A DNA stretch of 64,000 nucleotides, from the NCBI GenBank assembly GCA_009733715.1, contig WMKJ01000006.1:1-64000 (forward strand). Reading direction: 5' to 3'. Position numbers and translations under genes: made by a program. The stretch comes from Herpomyces periplanetae (lineage: Eukaryota > Ascomycota > Laboulbeniomycetes > Herpomycetales > Herpomycetaceae). Position 1 is the stretch's first letter, and every line of letters begins with the position of its first letter. Shown here in pieces: positions 13,015 through 25,700 of the stretch. Under the pieces are notes generated by a model, which worked only from the letters and a program-made list of their open reading frames with translations, searched no databases and was not told the origin of the DNA.

Positions 13015-16000
13015 ATGGAAGTTAATTTCTGTTCACGGGATATTACAACTTTTCCCGTTGGAAAAGCGAAACAATCATGGCACGGGCAGCGTTGGATGTA
13101 TTTTCTTCGTCAAGGCGTGCGAAAACGTCTGAGCGGCAGTGAAGTATTGAGTCAAGTTAACAATATGCGTAACGCATTTCCTGTGCCATCTCGTACTATC
13201 GCAAAGTTACTAGTAAGATTAAGTCGTGGAGAGTGTAGAGTAGTCGACGGGCTAATTATCGAGTATCTGGAAGTCTTTCTAAACGTTGGATTAATCGTAC
13301 CCTCCGATATTCTAGCTGCATTGTACCAGTTTTCCAGTTTAAGAAAGCCAAATAAAGGTTCTATCAATGAAAATAATAATGATGATTTCGATGATAATGA
13401 TACAATTCCTGGATCCGAGCTCCGCAGCAAAACGTTTTGTAGCGCCGGCTTCTGTCAAATTGTATTTGATTTAATATCCCGGTATATTGTGGGATCATCG
13501 CGCTTAATGACGTCAGGTGAAGTCCGTTGCTATCTAACTATACTGTGGGTGTGGTTGGACGTTTTTGCTCAAGGTAAAGACAATCAAGAAACCTTAATCC
13601 GTATATCCGATAATGTAGAGCGAGCCGAAGAATTATGGGCAAGCTGTCGGGATTCGTTAGGTGGTTTAGCAATCAGTGGTCTCGAAAGTCGGAAATTTAG
13701 TTACGTTTTCTCCCGTGGCATTCCACGTGTACTTTGCTATAATCTTGCACGATCTTTAGCCGGATTTTGCTCAGTCTGGTTAAAAAGTAGCCCGTTATCC
13801 GTATCAAGACTAATTAATTCGTGGACATATCATCGACAGTGGTTTCGCGGATACCCCTTTATCCAACGCTTTCCCATCCTATCGTCGAGTCTAGTATGTG
13901 TAGAATCCGTTCATGATTTTGACGTGGTACATACCCGTGGCGGCTTGTTCATACTGATTAATTCCCTGCTAACTGACCGGCCTCTAACGTACGATTGGAT
14001 TATTATTAACTACGTCAGAGCGAGATACGGTGAAAATGGAAAAGATATGACTATCGATTTGATAATTGCTTCGTTTGACGTTTTATCCAATGCAAAAAAT
14101 CAGTGTGAAACCCGCCAGACTCTCTTTTCATTTCGCTCATTCTTAATTAACAAGTTACCCCCAATCTTGGGCCAATTGTCCCAGTACGTTGAAACCTGTG
14201 GTACAGAAACTACCGTGGAATCTTGTATCGAAAAAGCCTTAGCACAAATTGATTCGGTAGCTTTTCCACCTTTTTCCGACTCTTTCATGGACAATGGAAA
14301 TAATGTACTATCCGATGTACGACAGGATTTCATATTTGCTTGTGCAATGCACGGATTGGTAACGGCAACAAGTGTGGAAAGTTTACTGGGTGATCGACCT
14401 TTAATACCCCCTCCTACCCCCGACAAACGATATGATTCTACTAAACTTATAGAACTTTGTGAAAGTCAAGCACATCGAATCGAACAGTTGATTAATGAAC
14501 TTGAAACACTAGATGGGAATGCCGATATTAAGGTATGCGTACTCGTAGAATTAATGAATCGGTTCTCCCAACGAGGTGATCGAGCCAGACTCAAGAAAAT
14601 GTGCAATACACTATCGCGTAAATACTTATCCCTAGACGTGATAATGCAATTTACAACGGCAGAACGAATACTCAAACCCCTCTGTTGCTTAATAGACCGC
14701 TCAAGTGGCAGTAATAAAGATAATACGGATGATAGAATTGTTATTTTTGAGGAATTTTCGGGAATTTTACTGTTGATTCGTGTTATTTTAGCCCGGTTCG
14801 GTATAAGCTACCGCGAAAGTGGCCTTGATTCAAAAAGTTTTATCGCCCGCTACATGGGCGAAGGACATTTAGTACGCACCATGGATCAATTAACCCAGCG
14901 TGAAAGCGAGATTTTAAGTTCATGGATACGTACATTGTACACGTTTAAATCGAATAATCAACGTGCGATTCACGAGTTGTTAGGTTCATGTCAACCTGAA
15001 GAATTGAGTCTTCTTACGACGACATTATTTGATCAAATTCTCACGGCGTGTAGTCAAAACGATGGGCTTGGATTAGATTATTTTAAGGAAGGGTTAACGT
15101 GCTTCTTGGAGCCGTGTCTAATTACCATGTTAATAGGCATGATATTATGGATGGTTGAAGTTAACCGTCAAAATAATAAGAAAGTGGAACAATTTCTTAG
15201 GTTAATGACCCTTTTAACCAAATGCAAGCCTAAATCCAGTGAAGCTTCTGCTATGCGAGATGCTGTTCTCAGTGTTGTTAATTCTTCCTTGACAAGATGG
15301 CTTCATTGCATGGAGAGGCAAACTTCAAAAAGTGGAGTTGACGGTGCCATGATTCGAGAACTCATTGAATTCCTAAAGCCTTACGATCAACTTCACCGGT
15401 GGAAACTTAGTACGCGGGAACTGGAAGGGTGGAACGAATATCGTGATCAAGGCGGTGGGGAAGCTTTATTAACGGCTTTACAAGACGAGATTAAAGCCTT
15501 AAACAAATGGAATTCGTTAAATGAACAACAATCAAACGTAATAAATTATAATCATCATTTACTCCTCACAAGTTTACGCGTACATAATGCTTCGCATTTA
15601 ATGACGATGATAATTAATGAATGCGTCGACCAAACTTATCGAAATAATGGACCGGTGGCCCTGGATGTTGCGGTTTCGATTATATGTTCGTCGAGTATCG
15701 TTAAGCATATATTAAATGATACGACAATGTCATCCCTGGTCGATAATCTTGAGTTTCGGTATAATGAATTATGCTTAGAATTAAGCAATTTTCATGATTC
15801 CACCATGAATCCCGATCGGATTCCATTTCATTTACTCGAATCGGGAAAACCTCATGATTCCAGTGTTGACAATAACTCTGATAATAAGGCATTTTCTCCC
15901 TTACGCACCCCCGAACTCATGATTAACGAGACGGTTACTCGATTATATCGCCGAGTGAGCGCATTTTTGGGGGATTTTCAGCGCATGAGTTCATCATTTG

Positions 16001-16080
16001 ACAAATTCAAATATCTCCACGGCACGCGTTCCTATCATTCTACTCGTACGATCGTTACCCACGATTCTTTCCAGGGCTAA
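13015..16080 (+). CDS. MED5: Mediator complex subunit Med5 (Nut1)
   Basis: Tail-module subunit of Mediator, which links activators to RNA polymerase II. One exon encodes 1021 residues, the usual size of fungal Med5. Family traits seen: an N-terminal helical part with WMYFLRQGVRKRLSG, the segment GLIIEYLEVFLNVGLIVPSD with ILAALYQFSS, and the conserved centre WIRTLYTF followed by ELLGSCQPEELSLLTTTLFD, QILTACSQN and YFKEGLTCFLEPCLITMLIG. These correspond to the Med5 segments of filamentous fungi as I recall them. There is an acidic Asn/Asp insert at residues 119-133. The last 87 bases overlap the 3' end of Utp25 on the other strand. No domain besides the helical repeats is evident. Confidence 0.85.
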   Translation: MEVNFCSRDITTFPVGKAKQSWHGQRWMYFLRQGVRKRLSGSEVLSQVNNMRNAFPVPSRTIAKLLVRLSRGECRVVDGLIIEYLEVFLNVGLIVPSDILAALYQFSSLRKPNKGSINENNNDDFDDNDTIPGSELRSKTFCSAGFCQIVFDLISRYIVGSSRLMTSGEVRCYLTILWVWLDVFAQGKDNQETLIRISDNVERAEELWASCRDSLGGLAISGLESRKFSYVFSRGIPRVLCYNLARSLAGFCSVWLKSSPLSVSRLINSWTYHRQWFRGYPFIQRFPILSSSLVCVESVHDFDVVHTRGGLFILINSLLTDRPLTYDWIIINYVRARYGENGKDMTIDLIIASFDVLSNAKNQCETRQTLFSFRSFLINKLPPILGQLSQYVETCGTETTVESCIEKALAQIDSVAFPPFSDSFMDNGNNVLSDVRQDFIFACAMHGLVTATSVESLLGDRPLIPPPTPDKRYDSTKLIELCESQAHRIEQLINELETLDGNADIKVCVLVELMNRFSQRGDRARLKKMCNTLSRKYLSLDVIMQFTTAERILKPLCCLIDRSSGSNKDNTDDRIVIFEEFSGILLLIRVILARFGISYRESGLDSKSFIARYMGEGHLVRTMDQLTQRESEILSSWIRTLYTFKSNNQRAIHELLGSCQPEELSLLTTTLFDQILTACSQNDGLGLDYFKEGLTCFLEPCLITMLIGMILWMVEVNRQNNKKVEQFLRLMTLLTKCKPKSSEASAMRDAVLSVVNSSLTRWLHCMERQTSKSGVDGAMIRELIEFLKPYDQLHRWKLSTRELEGWNEYRDQGGGEALLTALQDEIKALNKWNSLNEQQSNVINYNHHLLLTSLRVHNASHLMTMIINECVDQTYRNNGPVALDVAVSIICSSSIVKHILNDTTMSSLVDNLEFRYNELCLELSNFHDSTMNPDRIPFHLLESGKPHDSSVDNNSDNKAFSPLRTPELMINETVTRLYRRVSAFLGDFQRMSSSFDKFKYLHGTRSYHSTRTIVTHDSFQG

Positions 16081-18030
16081 TTTGTCCCATGTCGAAAAGA
16101 TTGCACTGATGCAGCATTCCACAGTATTGTTATTTTGGGTCATGAAGTTGACAATTTCACGATAATGCATTGGATTGTCGGGGACAGCATACATAAATAC
16201 ACTGTGAACGCCACGAATACTATATCGATGAAAATGATGGGCTCGTCCTGTGTAAACTAGTACAGCGGCGCGGCCCTGTTGAAAGAGCATTCGGGCGCGC
16301 TGAACCTCGGCGGGCGTGGAATATTCGTTAACAACTGCGTAGGATAATGCGCGGACGAGCGGATCTTGTGAACTGGCTAAAAGATTACGAACTCGGACAA
16401 AATCAAGATAACTGGGAATAAAAAGAAGACATCCAAGTTGATTTTTCCCGTTGCTGTTGCTGTCTGGGTCCTTGCTTTGGTTATTGTGCGCCAACCTGAT
16501 AATCTGTGGTAGCATTGTCGACCGGAAATGCTCGAAGCGCGCATCTGGATCATGGGCTAATTGTGGCGATGAGTATCGCGAAAATCTATACTTGATTTGT
16601 TTCACCGGTACTATGATTTGTTCAATAATTCCGCCTGCGTAGTTGGGCCGATAACAAACTTTTCCTGCATAGTTTAACATGTGTCCAGCAAAGATGGAAT
16701 TAAGTTCTGGCGCAAGAAAGTCTGCCAAAATAATTGTCTGACGCACGAACTTAGCCCAACCCTCCAAGTAGAACAATCGTACTCGATTAAAGTCACAATC
16801 GCGTACATGCTGTGGCATTTGATTAATTCGCTCTATTACAAACAGGACATGCTTCCAATTTTGCATTAACATGGCCGATGCCTGATCCACTATCAATATT
16901 TCAGTTGACGATAAATAGTCGTACTCTTCCTTTACATCAGTACTGAATTGAACGTCAGGGCCCCCTTTTTCAATGCATCGTCGCATTCCTAATGGGCTTG
17001 CGAGAATTATATCTGACTGATAAAATGGCGCGTATAGTTTAGCCGTTTTGCGTGTCAGTTTAATTCCAATGCGATAGTCGTTATCATTATTTCCTTGGAA
17101 TAACTCGACGAAATCAGCGGGTTTTCTCTCAAATCCCTTCTTTTTAACCTTATCATCATTTCCAAATTCCTCCATAAACCGATTTTTATTTTCGATTTGT
17201 TCTACACCGTACGCTGCCAAAATTTCATCTGTCCAAGCTTTGCACGCATTTCGAGTTTCAGTTAGTATAAGACACTTGGGTCGCGTAAATCCCTGGTCAC
17301 GATGTTCAGCTGGTTCATCAGCTTCATTTTCCAAGCGAGCTAGTTTCTCATTACCTCGCAAAACCGAGGCTCTCGTTTTTCGGGCATGCCTTGCAATATG
17401 TTTAGCCGTTATCTTCCGCAGTTTATCAATGCGTTCAGAATTACGCCCGTTGAATAAAATGTCCGTATATCCGTTAATTATGTGCTCAAATACACCAACT
17501 GCACTCTTACTCAGTAGATTCGACGTATTTATTCGGTCCAAGGCACCACCATAAACGTCCAATTGGTCTTTGCTTGACAGGGTGAAGCGACGCTTTTGCA
17601 TAGCTTCGACATTATTACACTTTGCTATATTATCATGATCACCAAAGTGGTTTTTGAATGCACTTTCATAAAGTTCAACACTCTCCGTATTGCTATCACT
17701 ATCATCAGAGTCCGCACTTTGGTCGTCGCTTTCACTGACATTTTCGGTTTGGCATCCTGTTTGCCTGGTAATTCCAAATGCGTCTAGTATCTTAACGTAA
17801 GCAGATGAAGTTTCTTCTAATTGAGAGTTTTCTTTGCAAAGCTGAGTTACTTCAACCTGCCGCCATTCTTGAGTTTCTGGGTGCTCTTCTTCTAGAGCTC
17901 CACGTGCCCGCAAAACTTGGTTATCAACTGTATCTTTATTCTGCTCGATTCGATCTTTAAATAACCCCTCATAATTTCGTTTCACCCCCCTCCGCGTTCC
18001 CCGACCTTTTCGCGCGTATTTAATTCCCAT
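15994..18030 (-). CDS. UTP25: U3 snoRNA-associated protein Utp25
   Basis: SSU-processome factor needed for early 18S rRNA maturation in the nucleolus. One exon encodes 678 residues starting MGIKYARKGRGTRRGVKRNY, a basic N-terminus. An acidic linker follows (ESDDQSADSDDSDSNTES). The conserved block begins YTDILFNGRNS, then RPKCLILTETRNACKAW, FRIGIKLTRK-like DYRIGIKLTRK, KLYAPFYQSDIILASPLGMR and EILIVDQASAMLMQNWKHV. Typical of Utp25, this is a DEAD-helicase-like fold without intact helicase motifs. The C-terminal part has LLFIPSYLDFVRVRNLL and VLVYTGRAHHFHRYSIRGV. It is transcribed toward Med5 and overlaps it by 87 bases in coding sequence. Confidence 0.95.
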   Translation of the reverse strand: MGIKYARKGRGTRRGVKRNYEGLFKDRIEQNKDTVDNQVLRARGALEEEHPETQEWRQVEVTQLCKENSQLEETSSAYVKILDAFGITRQTGCQTENVSESDDQSADSDDSDSNTESVELYESAFKNHFGDHDNIAKCNNVEAMQKRRFTLSSKDQLDVYGGALDRINTSNLLSKSAVGVFEHIINGYTDILFNGRNSERIDKLRKITAKHIARHARKTRASVLRGNEKLARLENEADEPAEHRDQGFTRPKCLILTETRNACKAWTDEILAAYGVEQIENKNRFMEEFGNDDKVKKKGFERKPADFVELFQGNNDNDYRIGIKLTRKTAKLYAPFYQSDIILASPLGMRRCIEKGGPDVQFSTDVKEEYDYLSSTEILIVDQASAMLMQNWKHVLFVIERINQMPQHVRDCDFNRVRLFYLEGWAKFVRQTIILADFLAPELNSIFAGHMLNYAGKVCYRPNYAGGIIEQIIVPVKQIKYRFSRYSSPQLAHDPDARFEHFRSTMLPQIIRLAHNNQSKDPDSNSNGKNQLGCLLFIPSYLDFVRVRNLLASSQDPLVRALSYAVVNEYSTPAEVQRARMLFQQGRAAVLVYTGRAHHFHRYSIRGVHSVFMYAVPDNPMHYREIVNFMTQNNNTVECCISAIFSTWDKLALERIVGNDRTSRMIGTRAVEIFEFVK

Positions 18031-18440
18031 GTACCATCCAAATTCCCAATTTCACCATACGCCAGACATGCAAAGAAAGATATATTCGAACCAATGGTCT
18101 TCCACGCCCTCGTTTCCTGCATTTTCGCTTCCTCGCTCGCTTAAATCCGCCTGCGCCCGAGCTTAGTCAACGGAGATGGCGCGGTCCGACGTATATCCGT
18201 GGGGCGGGAATTTTTGGTGTGGGCCGACGATTTGGAGCGAGTTGGCGATATTTGCAAAATATTTTTGTTCCCTGACGTGGACAAGATTTAATTGTATACT
18301 GCGTAGCAGTAATTCGAAATGGTATGTTTTTATAAAGCCTAAATTTGACAAATTAGTTATACGCGGGGACACGCTTAGGCACAGGCTCACGTACGCATAC
18401 ACACGCGTAAACTTACAAGACTGTCAAGAGATAATTCACG
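18031..18440. promoter_or_regulatory. Divergent promoter region between UTP25 and eIF3f
   Basis: The interval is GC-richer at 18130-18240 (GCGC-bearing segments near GGAGATGGCGCGG). It drives two translation-related genes in opposite directions. Open frames here (18163-18402 minus, 18176-18440 plus) resemble no family I know. Confidence 0.5.
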
Positions 18441-19624
18441 ATGCTTCACAAAGATCAAATTTTACATTTGGCTCGGCCGCCCCAAATAATGGGATTTCAA
18501 CATTCTACGGCGCCCATTAATGTTCTGGTTCATCCTCAGGTAAGCCTTGAACAAGCAGGCGAGGGAATGCGTGAGGAAAGTCGCTAAGCTAACGGAACGG
18601 ACTTGCGTAGGCGGTGTTCGCAATTATCGATTATACAATGCGTCGCAATCCTAACCAGGAGCGAGTGATTGGTACACTGTTAGGAACGCGTAATGAGGAT
18701 GGTTCGGAAGTAGAGATTCGAAATTGTTACGCTGTTCCGCACAATGAAACGCACGAATACGTTGAAGTTGACCTAGAAGCGGATAAGCATTTACTAAATC
18801 TTCACTTACACGCCAACCCGCGTGAAGTGCTGGTGGGATGGTTTGCGACATCGTGTGAATTAAATACAGTCAGTGCGCTTATTCAAAATTTTTACGGTAA
18901 AAAAGATATCGGCACATGGCCACATCCTGCCGTACATCTTACCTTACACGCTGAACCCGGGAAAGATATTGAAATCCGGACCTATATTTCAGCGCCAGTG
19001 GGCGTATCAGCCGAACGTAACAATGATAATGCTCTATTTATACCTGTTCCTCACGAAATTCAGTGCGGTGAGCTGGAACGGAGTGGTCTAGAGTTAATTA
19101 GTTCTGCTAAAACTTCTCCCATTAACATTCGGCCTGTACCTTCGGATTTGGAAACTTTGGAAACATCTCTGTCTCATTTGCTTAATCTTTTGGAACGAGT
19201 GTCGGTTTACGTTAATAGTGTTATTGATGAAGAAGCTCTTCCGTCACAAGCCTTGGGACAATTTTTGCTTAATACCTTATCTCTTAGCCCGAATGTTGAT
19301 ATGGCGACTATCGAACGGGATTTTAATAAACATATTCAAGATGTTTTGGCTATATCGTACCTGGCAAACACAATACGGGCCCAAGTCGATATCTCCAATC
19401 GCCTTGTTGCAGCGACGGCCAACGCGCCCGCAACTGCGACTACAACAGCTACTACGCCGGCGGCTACATCGTCAGATAATTTGGCTGTTCCGGATCCTGC
19501 GAATCAGTCTCGCCCTTCGGATCGCCACGAACCGAGACGTAATGCTAAAAATCGCAATCCAAACCCGGCAGTTTTTACTTCGGCAACTCAGTCTTCGCTT
19601 GCTACATCGTCGTCCATCTCCTAA
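18441..19624 (+). CDS. eIF3f: Translation initiation factor eIF3 subunit F
   Basis: MPN-domain subunit of eIF3, which assembles the 43S pre-initiation complex. Exons 18441-18539 and 18611-19624 join in phase (donor GTAAGC, acceptor GCGTAG) to give about 370 residues. An in-frame ATG at 18489 is an alternative start. The junction reads [20 protein letters not shown], then [21 protein letters not shown] and [17 protein letters not shown], the MPN core of eIF3f. The JAMM metal-binding pattern is not intact, as is usual for MPN proteins of eIF3f. The C-terminal helices ([40 protein letters not shown]) assemble in the eIF3 core. The tail from about residue 300 is an Ala/Thr-rich run followed by disordered Ser-rich sequence. 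Confidence 0.95.
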
Positions 19625-19798
19625 TTTCGCCCAGCATTACTGTTGTATTTCCTCCTTGTGTACATTACAATATACGCTGTTGACGTGGTTTTCTTCGCTT
19701 TTAAATTACTCCCAATTATCTATCTAGACGTCTTTGTGCACGCCAATCGATCGAGTCGATAATCTATACTCTAACCGGTATCATGAAATCTCGTTACT

Positions 19799-22700
19799 TT
19801 AGGCTACTGTATAGGATAGAATAGGGAAAAGAAAATAATAATACACTTGAATTGTGCTGCGCACGCCCACTACTGGGGTCCCACGGGGGGGGGGTTTTTG
19901 AGATAACTTCTTAAGAAAAGCTTCAACCTCTGCCGGCGGCATTTGATCCAAAACAGCTCGAATTCCGGCTAATCCGGCATCGAGATCTTGCTGAAGTAAA
20001 TTTCCAACACTTTGCGTCACCGCCTCCCGCCTGATTTCGTCCATCTGACGCTGGATTCGTGCCTGGTTGTTCTCATACCATGAACAAACCGCCCGATCAT
20101 CTTCATCGAACTCCGGGATTCCCGACCATTCTTCCAGCAGTTTTAGATTCTTTTCCCGATTAATATTCTCTTGACCTTCCTCTTCATTATCTCGCCTTCT
20201 CATTTCCCCTTCTGCTGCTGTCAACTTTCCAAGGATTTGTTCTTCCATCACCCTTCGTCGTAACCTCCAGTAAAAAAATCTTCGCACATTTTTCCATTCC
20301 AATTCACATCGTATGGTTTGCTTTGCTTTCATTCGCTCCGCCCGATCATGCAAGTCTGCATAATGAAGGGATATTTGGGTATAAACTGGTAACAACAATG
20401 TTTCTCGCTCCGTCATCTTTCGTTTAACCTCATCTAATTCTTCTCGGCTTGCTTGAGGATTGGCCGCTTGTCTCTTTAATTCTGCATATTCTGAATCTAA
20501 TCGTACCATTGCCTCTAATTGTTTGTCTTTTCGGAACTTAATTCCAATTGTTCCTTCAGGTTCCAAAACTCCTCCTCGAGCTTCTTTATCTGCGTACATT
20601 TCCATATACGTTGGGTTGATAGTCGAATCTACAACTACCCAAGATCCTCCTCGTAGTTCTCCAAATGGCGGAATGTATACAAATATCGGCTGTTTATACT
20701 TGACTAGTGCGTCCACAATATAACTTCCATACTTTAATACTTCATTATACATATCTCGCTGTCCTCCTGAGAATCCTCGCCAATTTGCCAAAATTATTAG
20801 CGGTAATTGTTCTCCATGATTAAAATCGTAAATTGCTTGCGCTGTCTTATAAGCACTATTTGGATACCATACTCCTCCAGCTTCTGATGTTACTTGCTCA
20901 ATTGATTCAGGATTAGCTGGATCAGCCGGTGTTACATTCTCAATTGTTCTTGTTTCCACGCAAATCACTCCAACAGGAATCCCTCCCAATCTGGCTCTTC
21001 CTACTACCACTGTACGAGCCCATCCCTCCAATGCTTCTTCAAAGGAATCCTTGTCAAATAGTCCACTTAAAAATCCCCCATCATCCGTTTCTTTACCAGC
21101 AATTAACCATCTCACATCGTACGTCGACCTTTGTGTTAGGCAATATGCTATATCTCGATCCCATGTATCCGAACTAATTGTAATGGGAATTGGGTTGTCA
21201 ACACGATCTGGCACAAATGAGAGCCATTTAACAATCTTTAATAATCCCTCAAAATCATCACTAGCCGTCATATGGGATACTCCATTCCGAAACATGATTT
21301 GTGTTCCTCCAAGTTGTAAGTTTGACGTATAAACTTCCCGTCCCAACAATTTATTCAGTGCTACAGCTCCAGTTAATATTATCGGTTGTCCTTCTACTTG
21401 AATAACCCGCTGTCCAAGTCGTACCAGGTATGCTCCAATTCCTACACTCCGACATGTCACCAAAGTTATCGTAAAAATCTCTTCGTACGCTCGACTCGTT
21501 TCCCCCGCAATTGTCCCTGATCCTTTCAAACATTCTACTCCTAGTCCCTCTTCCATTCCAATAATCGCCTTTATCTTATGCCGAACTTCTCCGTTAACAA
21601 TAACTTCCTCCGTTGTCACACTCTTCTCGTTTCCATCATTAATCAGTTTCATCTTTCCCTTTTGACTTAAATACAAATATTTAAACCCGGCTTCTGGTCG
21701 ATTCACGTCATTCCATTCCACCAAAAATAACGGTATCAACTCTTCTGCCATACCCAGCCGAGCTCCCGAGTTTGCAGACAAATAAATTCGTGGTATCCCT
21801 AATTTTCGTGCTAGTTCCGAGCATTTAAGGAAAAATTTATCCTCACTAGGCCCAAATGATCCAATCTTAAACGTTATATCATTTGCAATTATGATAAACC
21901 TTCGTCCTTTTGGATACTCTGGTGTTTTTGCCGTGATAATCCATCCCACCATTCCAATGTTATTAGCTCCCGGTTCTCGACTCACCTCTATAAGGTGATC
22001 CGAATCGTCCAAAACTAATTCATTATACTCGATACATTCTCCTTTAATCGGTTTACTTTCCTTCATCTGCTGATTTTGCTTCACTGCATGATCCCAGCTT
22101 ATCTCAATTGCTTGACGAAACAGTTCGGGAAAGTCGTATACATATTGCGTTCCCATAATATGTGCTTTGTATCGCTTGGGCTGAAGTGCTCCCTTCGTAG
22201 GATATGGAGTTGATACAGGCCGTAAGTGCATAGATCCAACCTTTGTTGTGCCGCCAATAGAATAGAATACCCATTCATTTCCTTTATCTGATTTCTTCTC
22301 CATGTATAATTCAATTTGAACGATATACCCTGATGTATTTGTTATAACAACTCTGAGAGGGCATGGTACTCCCGTAGATGGATCTGTACAAATTATTCGA
22401 ATCTCAGCTCCAGTTACCCGAAGACGCCATAACCGCTTCCAGAATCGTTCAATAAACCTTTCAATATGACCTTGAATTGTCATCGGTTCTAGTGCAAACA
22501 CCGTTGAAAAGTTAATATAAATATGATTCATATCTGAGTTATTATTCCCAATTATCTCCATCGCATCTAGTATATCTCCCATCAAACGATCCGCTTCGCT
22601 GACCAAATATTCCGCTGTTGGAATATCTTCCCGCAATCGTCCCGGGCGTACAACCGCTCGTGTAAAATATCGTTTATCGTTCTCTGCATCTTTGCCAATT

Positions 22701-25700
22701 GCTTCGTAAACATGTATATTTCGATTTTCCGTAAATACCGGCCGAATATGGAACTTGCTTAAACGCCCAAGTTCTAATTGGAAGGCTAACGCTGGTTCTA
22801 CATGTCTAATTCGTGTATCTTCCTCAAAAACTGGTCCCCGAAATGTGTAATAGCCTGGATACGTTCCATCTTTATGACCACAGATGAATGTCAATCGACG
22901 AACCCGTCGCATAAGTAGCTCATCTTTATACGATTGTATTATTGGTAGAATTCGCTGAAGTGTCTCCTTATCGTCAAAACTTTCACAGTCTTGAACAGCT
23001 ATATTACAGACACCTGTTAACTCGTGTTGCATTTCCTGTCGCACATGAGTTGTATTCCGTTTCACATGACGATCTGCAGTTAATAGGTTAGTAGATGAAA
23101 TATTTCGAGAACTTGGAATTGCCTTTGAAGGAAATGTTTCTAATGCTCGCATTAGAAATTCTTCCGCTTCATCCAAAAATCTGACTGGGACGACCACGCC
23201 CTTTCGTGATGCCATTGCATCTCTCTGCGCTGTTAAGTATGTCATGTCGGATATTGAACTGGTTCGATTAAACTCATGCATTACTAGAGCGCATGGTTGA
23301 CTTGGATGTGAAGCTTCTACGGAAAGTCCATGATTTGATTCGCCAACCTTTCGTAAGGAAAATTCCCACGAAAGAATAAATGGTGGGTCCTGGTCTACGT
23401 GATACTCAAGTTTGTTAAGTTGATATGCTCTATAGGCGCGCCGAATATACACCTCCAAGGCGGCCAAAGAGACCCATGGATCCTTGTGCACAAAAAAAAG
23501 TGGTAAAACGTCAAATGCAACGTATCTTGAATCAACCACTTCTTTAATTATGTTAAAATCTGGCTTGCGATGATCCCAACCTGGCTCCCCGTATCGTGAT
23601 TCAACTACAGATGTACGTAGTATATGTTCCATTTGTATAGTCCGTTCTTCCAGTGAAGGCATAGCACATAAAATTAAAACCTCCCGAGCTTTCAGTGCGA
23701 CTTTGGTAGTGGATCGCGATTCCAAGTCCGTCAGTTTGTGCAAGGCTGACTTGAAGTATTGAGCAACATTTCCCACACCAGGTTTATTTGGTCGATACAA
23801 ATCCAGAATTGCGATTATCAAGTTACTGCGTGAGTTGACTCGGGCATGCGCCAAAACAATTTGGACAACATGTGAAACATTGTCTTTATGTTCATCTCTC
23901 AGGCGTAAAATAACCTCTTCATCTCGCGATTGTCGACTGGCAAATAGCTTCTCAACTTCCCAAAATTGCTCAATCAAGTCCACAATAACCTTGTATTCAT
24001 GAACTTTTAAACCTTCTGAGTACGTATCCATTACAGCAACTAGTGGCGCCAGGCTATCTTTCAAAATTGAAGCTTCTGCTGCCTCCATATTAGTCTCGAT
24101 GAATTTATTAAAGGCTTTCTTCAGTTGTTTAGCCGGAAACTCCAAATTACGACTGTGAGATCTCTCTACTATCAATGAAAGTGATGAATCTAAACGATTT
24201 GGCATTCGGGAGTGCAAGGCACTCGCTTGAGAATTCCATTCACTGTACGGTAGCTCTGGGTTTTGTAAAACTTCAACGAGTTCTTTAAGCACACTTTGCA
24301 TAATTACCGAATTATCATACCCCAACAATATATCCTTGAGTATACCAAACAGAAAAGCAAATCGTTGATGCGGTTTACTTCCGATTACAACCGGTGTTCC
24401 AAATTCAGGCATCGATCCTAAAAAAGGTACAGCGGATTTGACCTTTGATGGATCATCTAATGCTAAAACACCTAAAATATCACCAGCTTCAAGAGTGGCA
24501 CCAGGCTGTTTGATCAGATTGACTACTCCGTCTTCAGGAGCAACAAGGGGCATATACATCTTCATCACTTCGACTTCAGCGAACGGTTGACCTTTTGTAA
24601 CATGATCTCCATTATCGATAGTATATTGAATAAGCTTTCCTGGTGAAGGTGTCCGCAATTGAGTCGGATCATTTTCTTGTTCTAGTAAACAGGTTTTAGC
24701 ATCAACACTTAAACGGGTAGCCCCCACTTCATCTTTCCAATAGACGTTGTGAGATTTCCCATTGAGTAGAATAAGTAATCCACCATCAGCCAAAGCTCGA
24801 ACTCCAACTGTACATTTAGAACCATTTATGAAGAGGGTGAAGCTATCAGTGCTAGATTTTGTAGCCGTAAATTTGTAACGCTGACCCTCGTAGATAAAAT
24901 CGACAGGAAAGACGGTTTTTAAGGTATCCATAGAAGGAACTTGTCCTCTTTCGAGACTAGTACGGTAATCTTTGAGACATATTTCACTTGCAATGTAAGC
25001 CTTTGTAACAGCGCCGCATATACAAGCAATCATGGAATCAGGACGTTCTGCGGTTAATTTTTTGGAAATCATTTCGTCAAGCCAACCAGTAGTGATAGTA
25101 TTTTCTTCGAAAGCTGGAGTTTCCAATAATTTGATTAAATACTCAATAGTGGTTCTGAAGTCACCACGAATGCATAGTTCCTTGAGGGCGATAACCATAT
25201 GTTTTCGACTGGCAGTACGATTTTCACCGTATGCAAAAATATGACCGAATTGCGAATCGGAGAAGCTATGAATTCCACCGGCAGTACCGACCGAAAAGTA
25301 TCCCCAAACGTTTGAACTGCTGCGAAAGTTAAGCTCGTGAACGGTTCCACTGGATGGTTTGAAGCCTTCACCTGGATCCTCGGATGTTATACGACATGCA
25401 GTTGTGTGACCTTTAGGCTTGGGCCTTCGCTGATTTTGTTCACTACCCTCTTTGGAAAAATCGAAGTCTATTTCGGTGGTGGTACGAGGATCAGCGCCAT
25501 ACAGCAAACGAATGTCCTTGATGCGATGCAATGGTATACCCATGGCGATTTGAAGTTGGGCAGCAGGAAGATTAACACCTGAAACCATTTCTGTGGTAGG
25601 ATGTTCGACCTGCAAGCGAGGGTTGAGCTCGAGAAAGTAGAATTTATCATCAGCATGGGAGTATAAATACTCTACGGTACCAGCGGAAACGTAGCCGACA

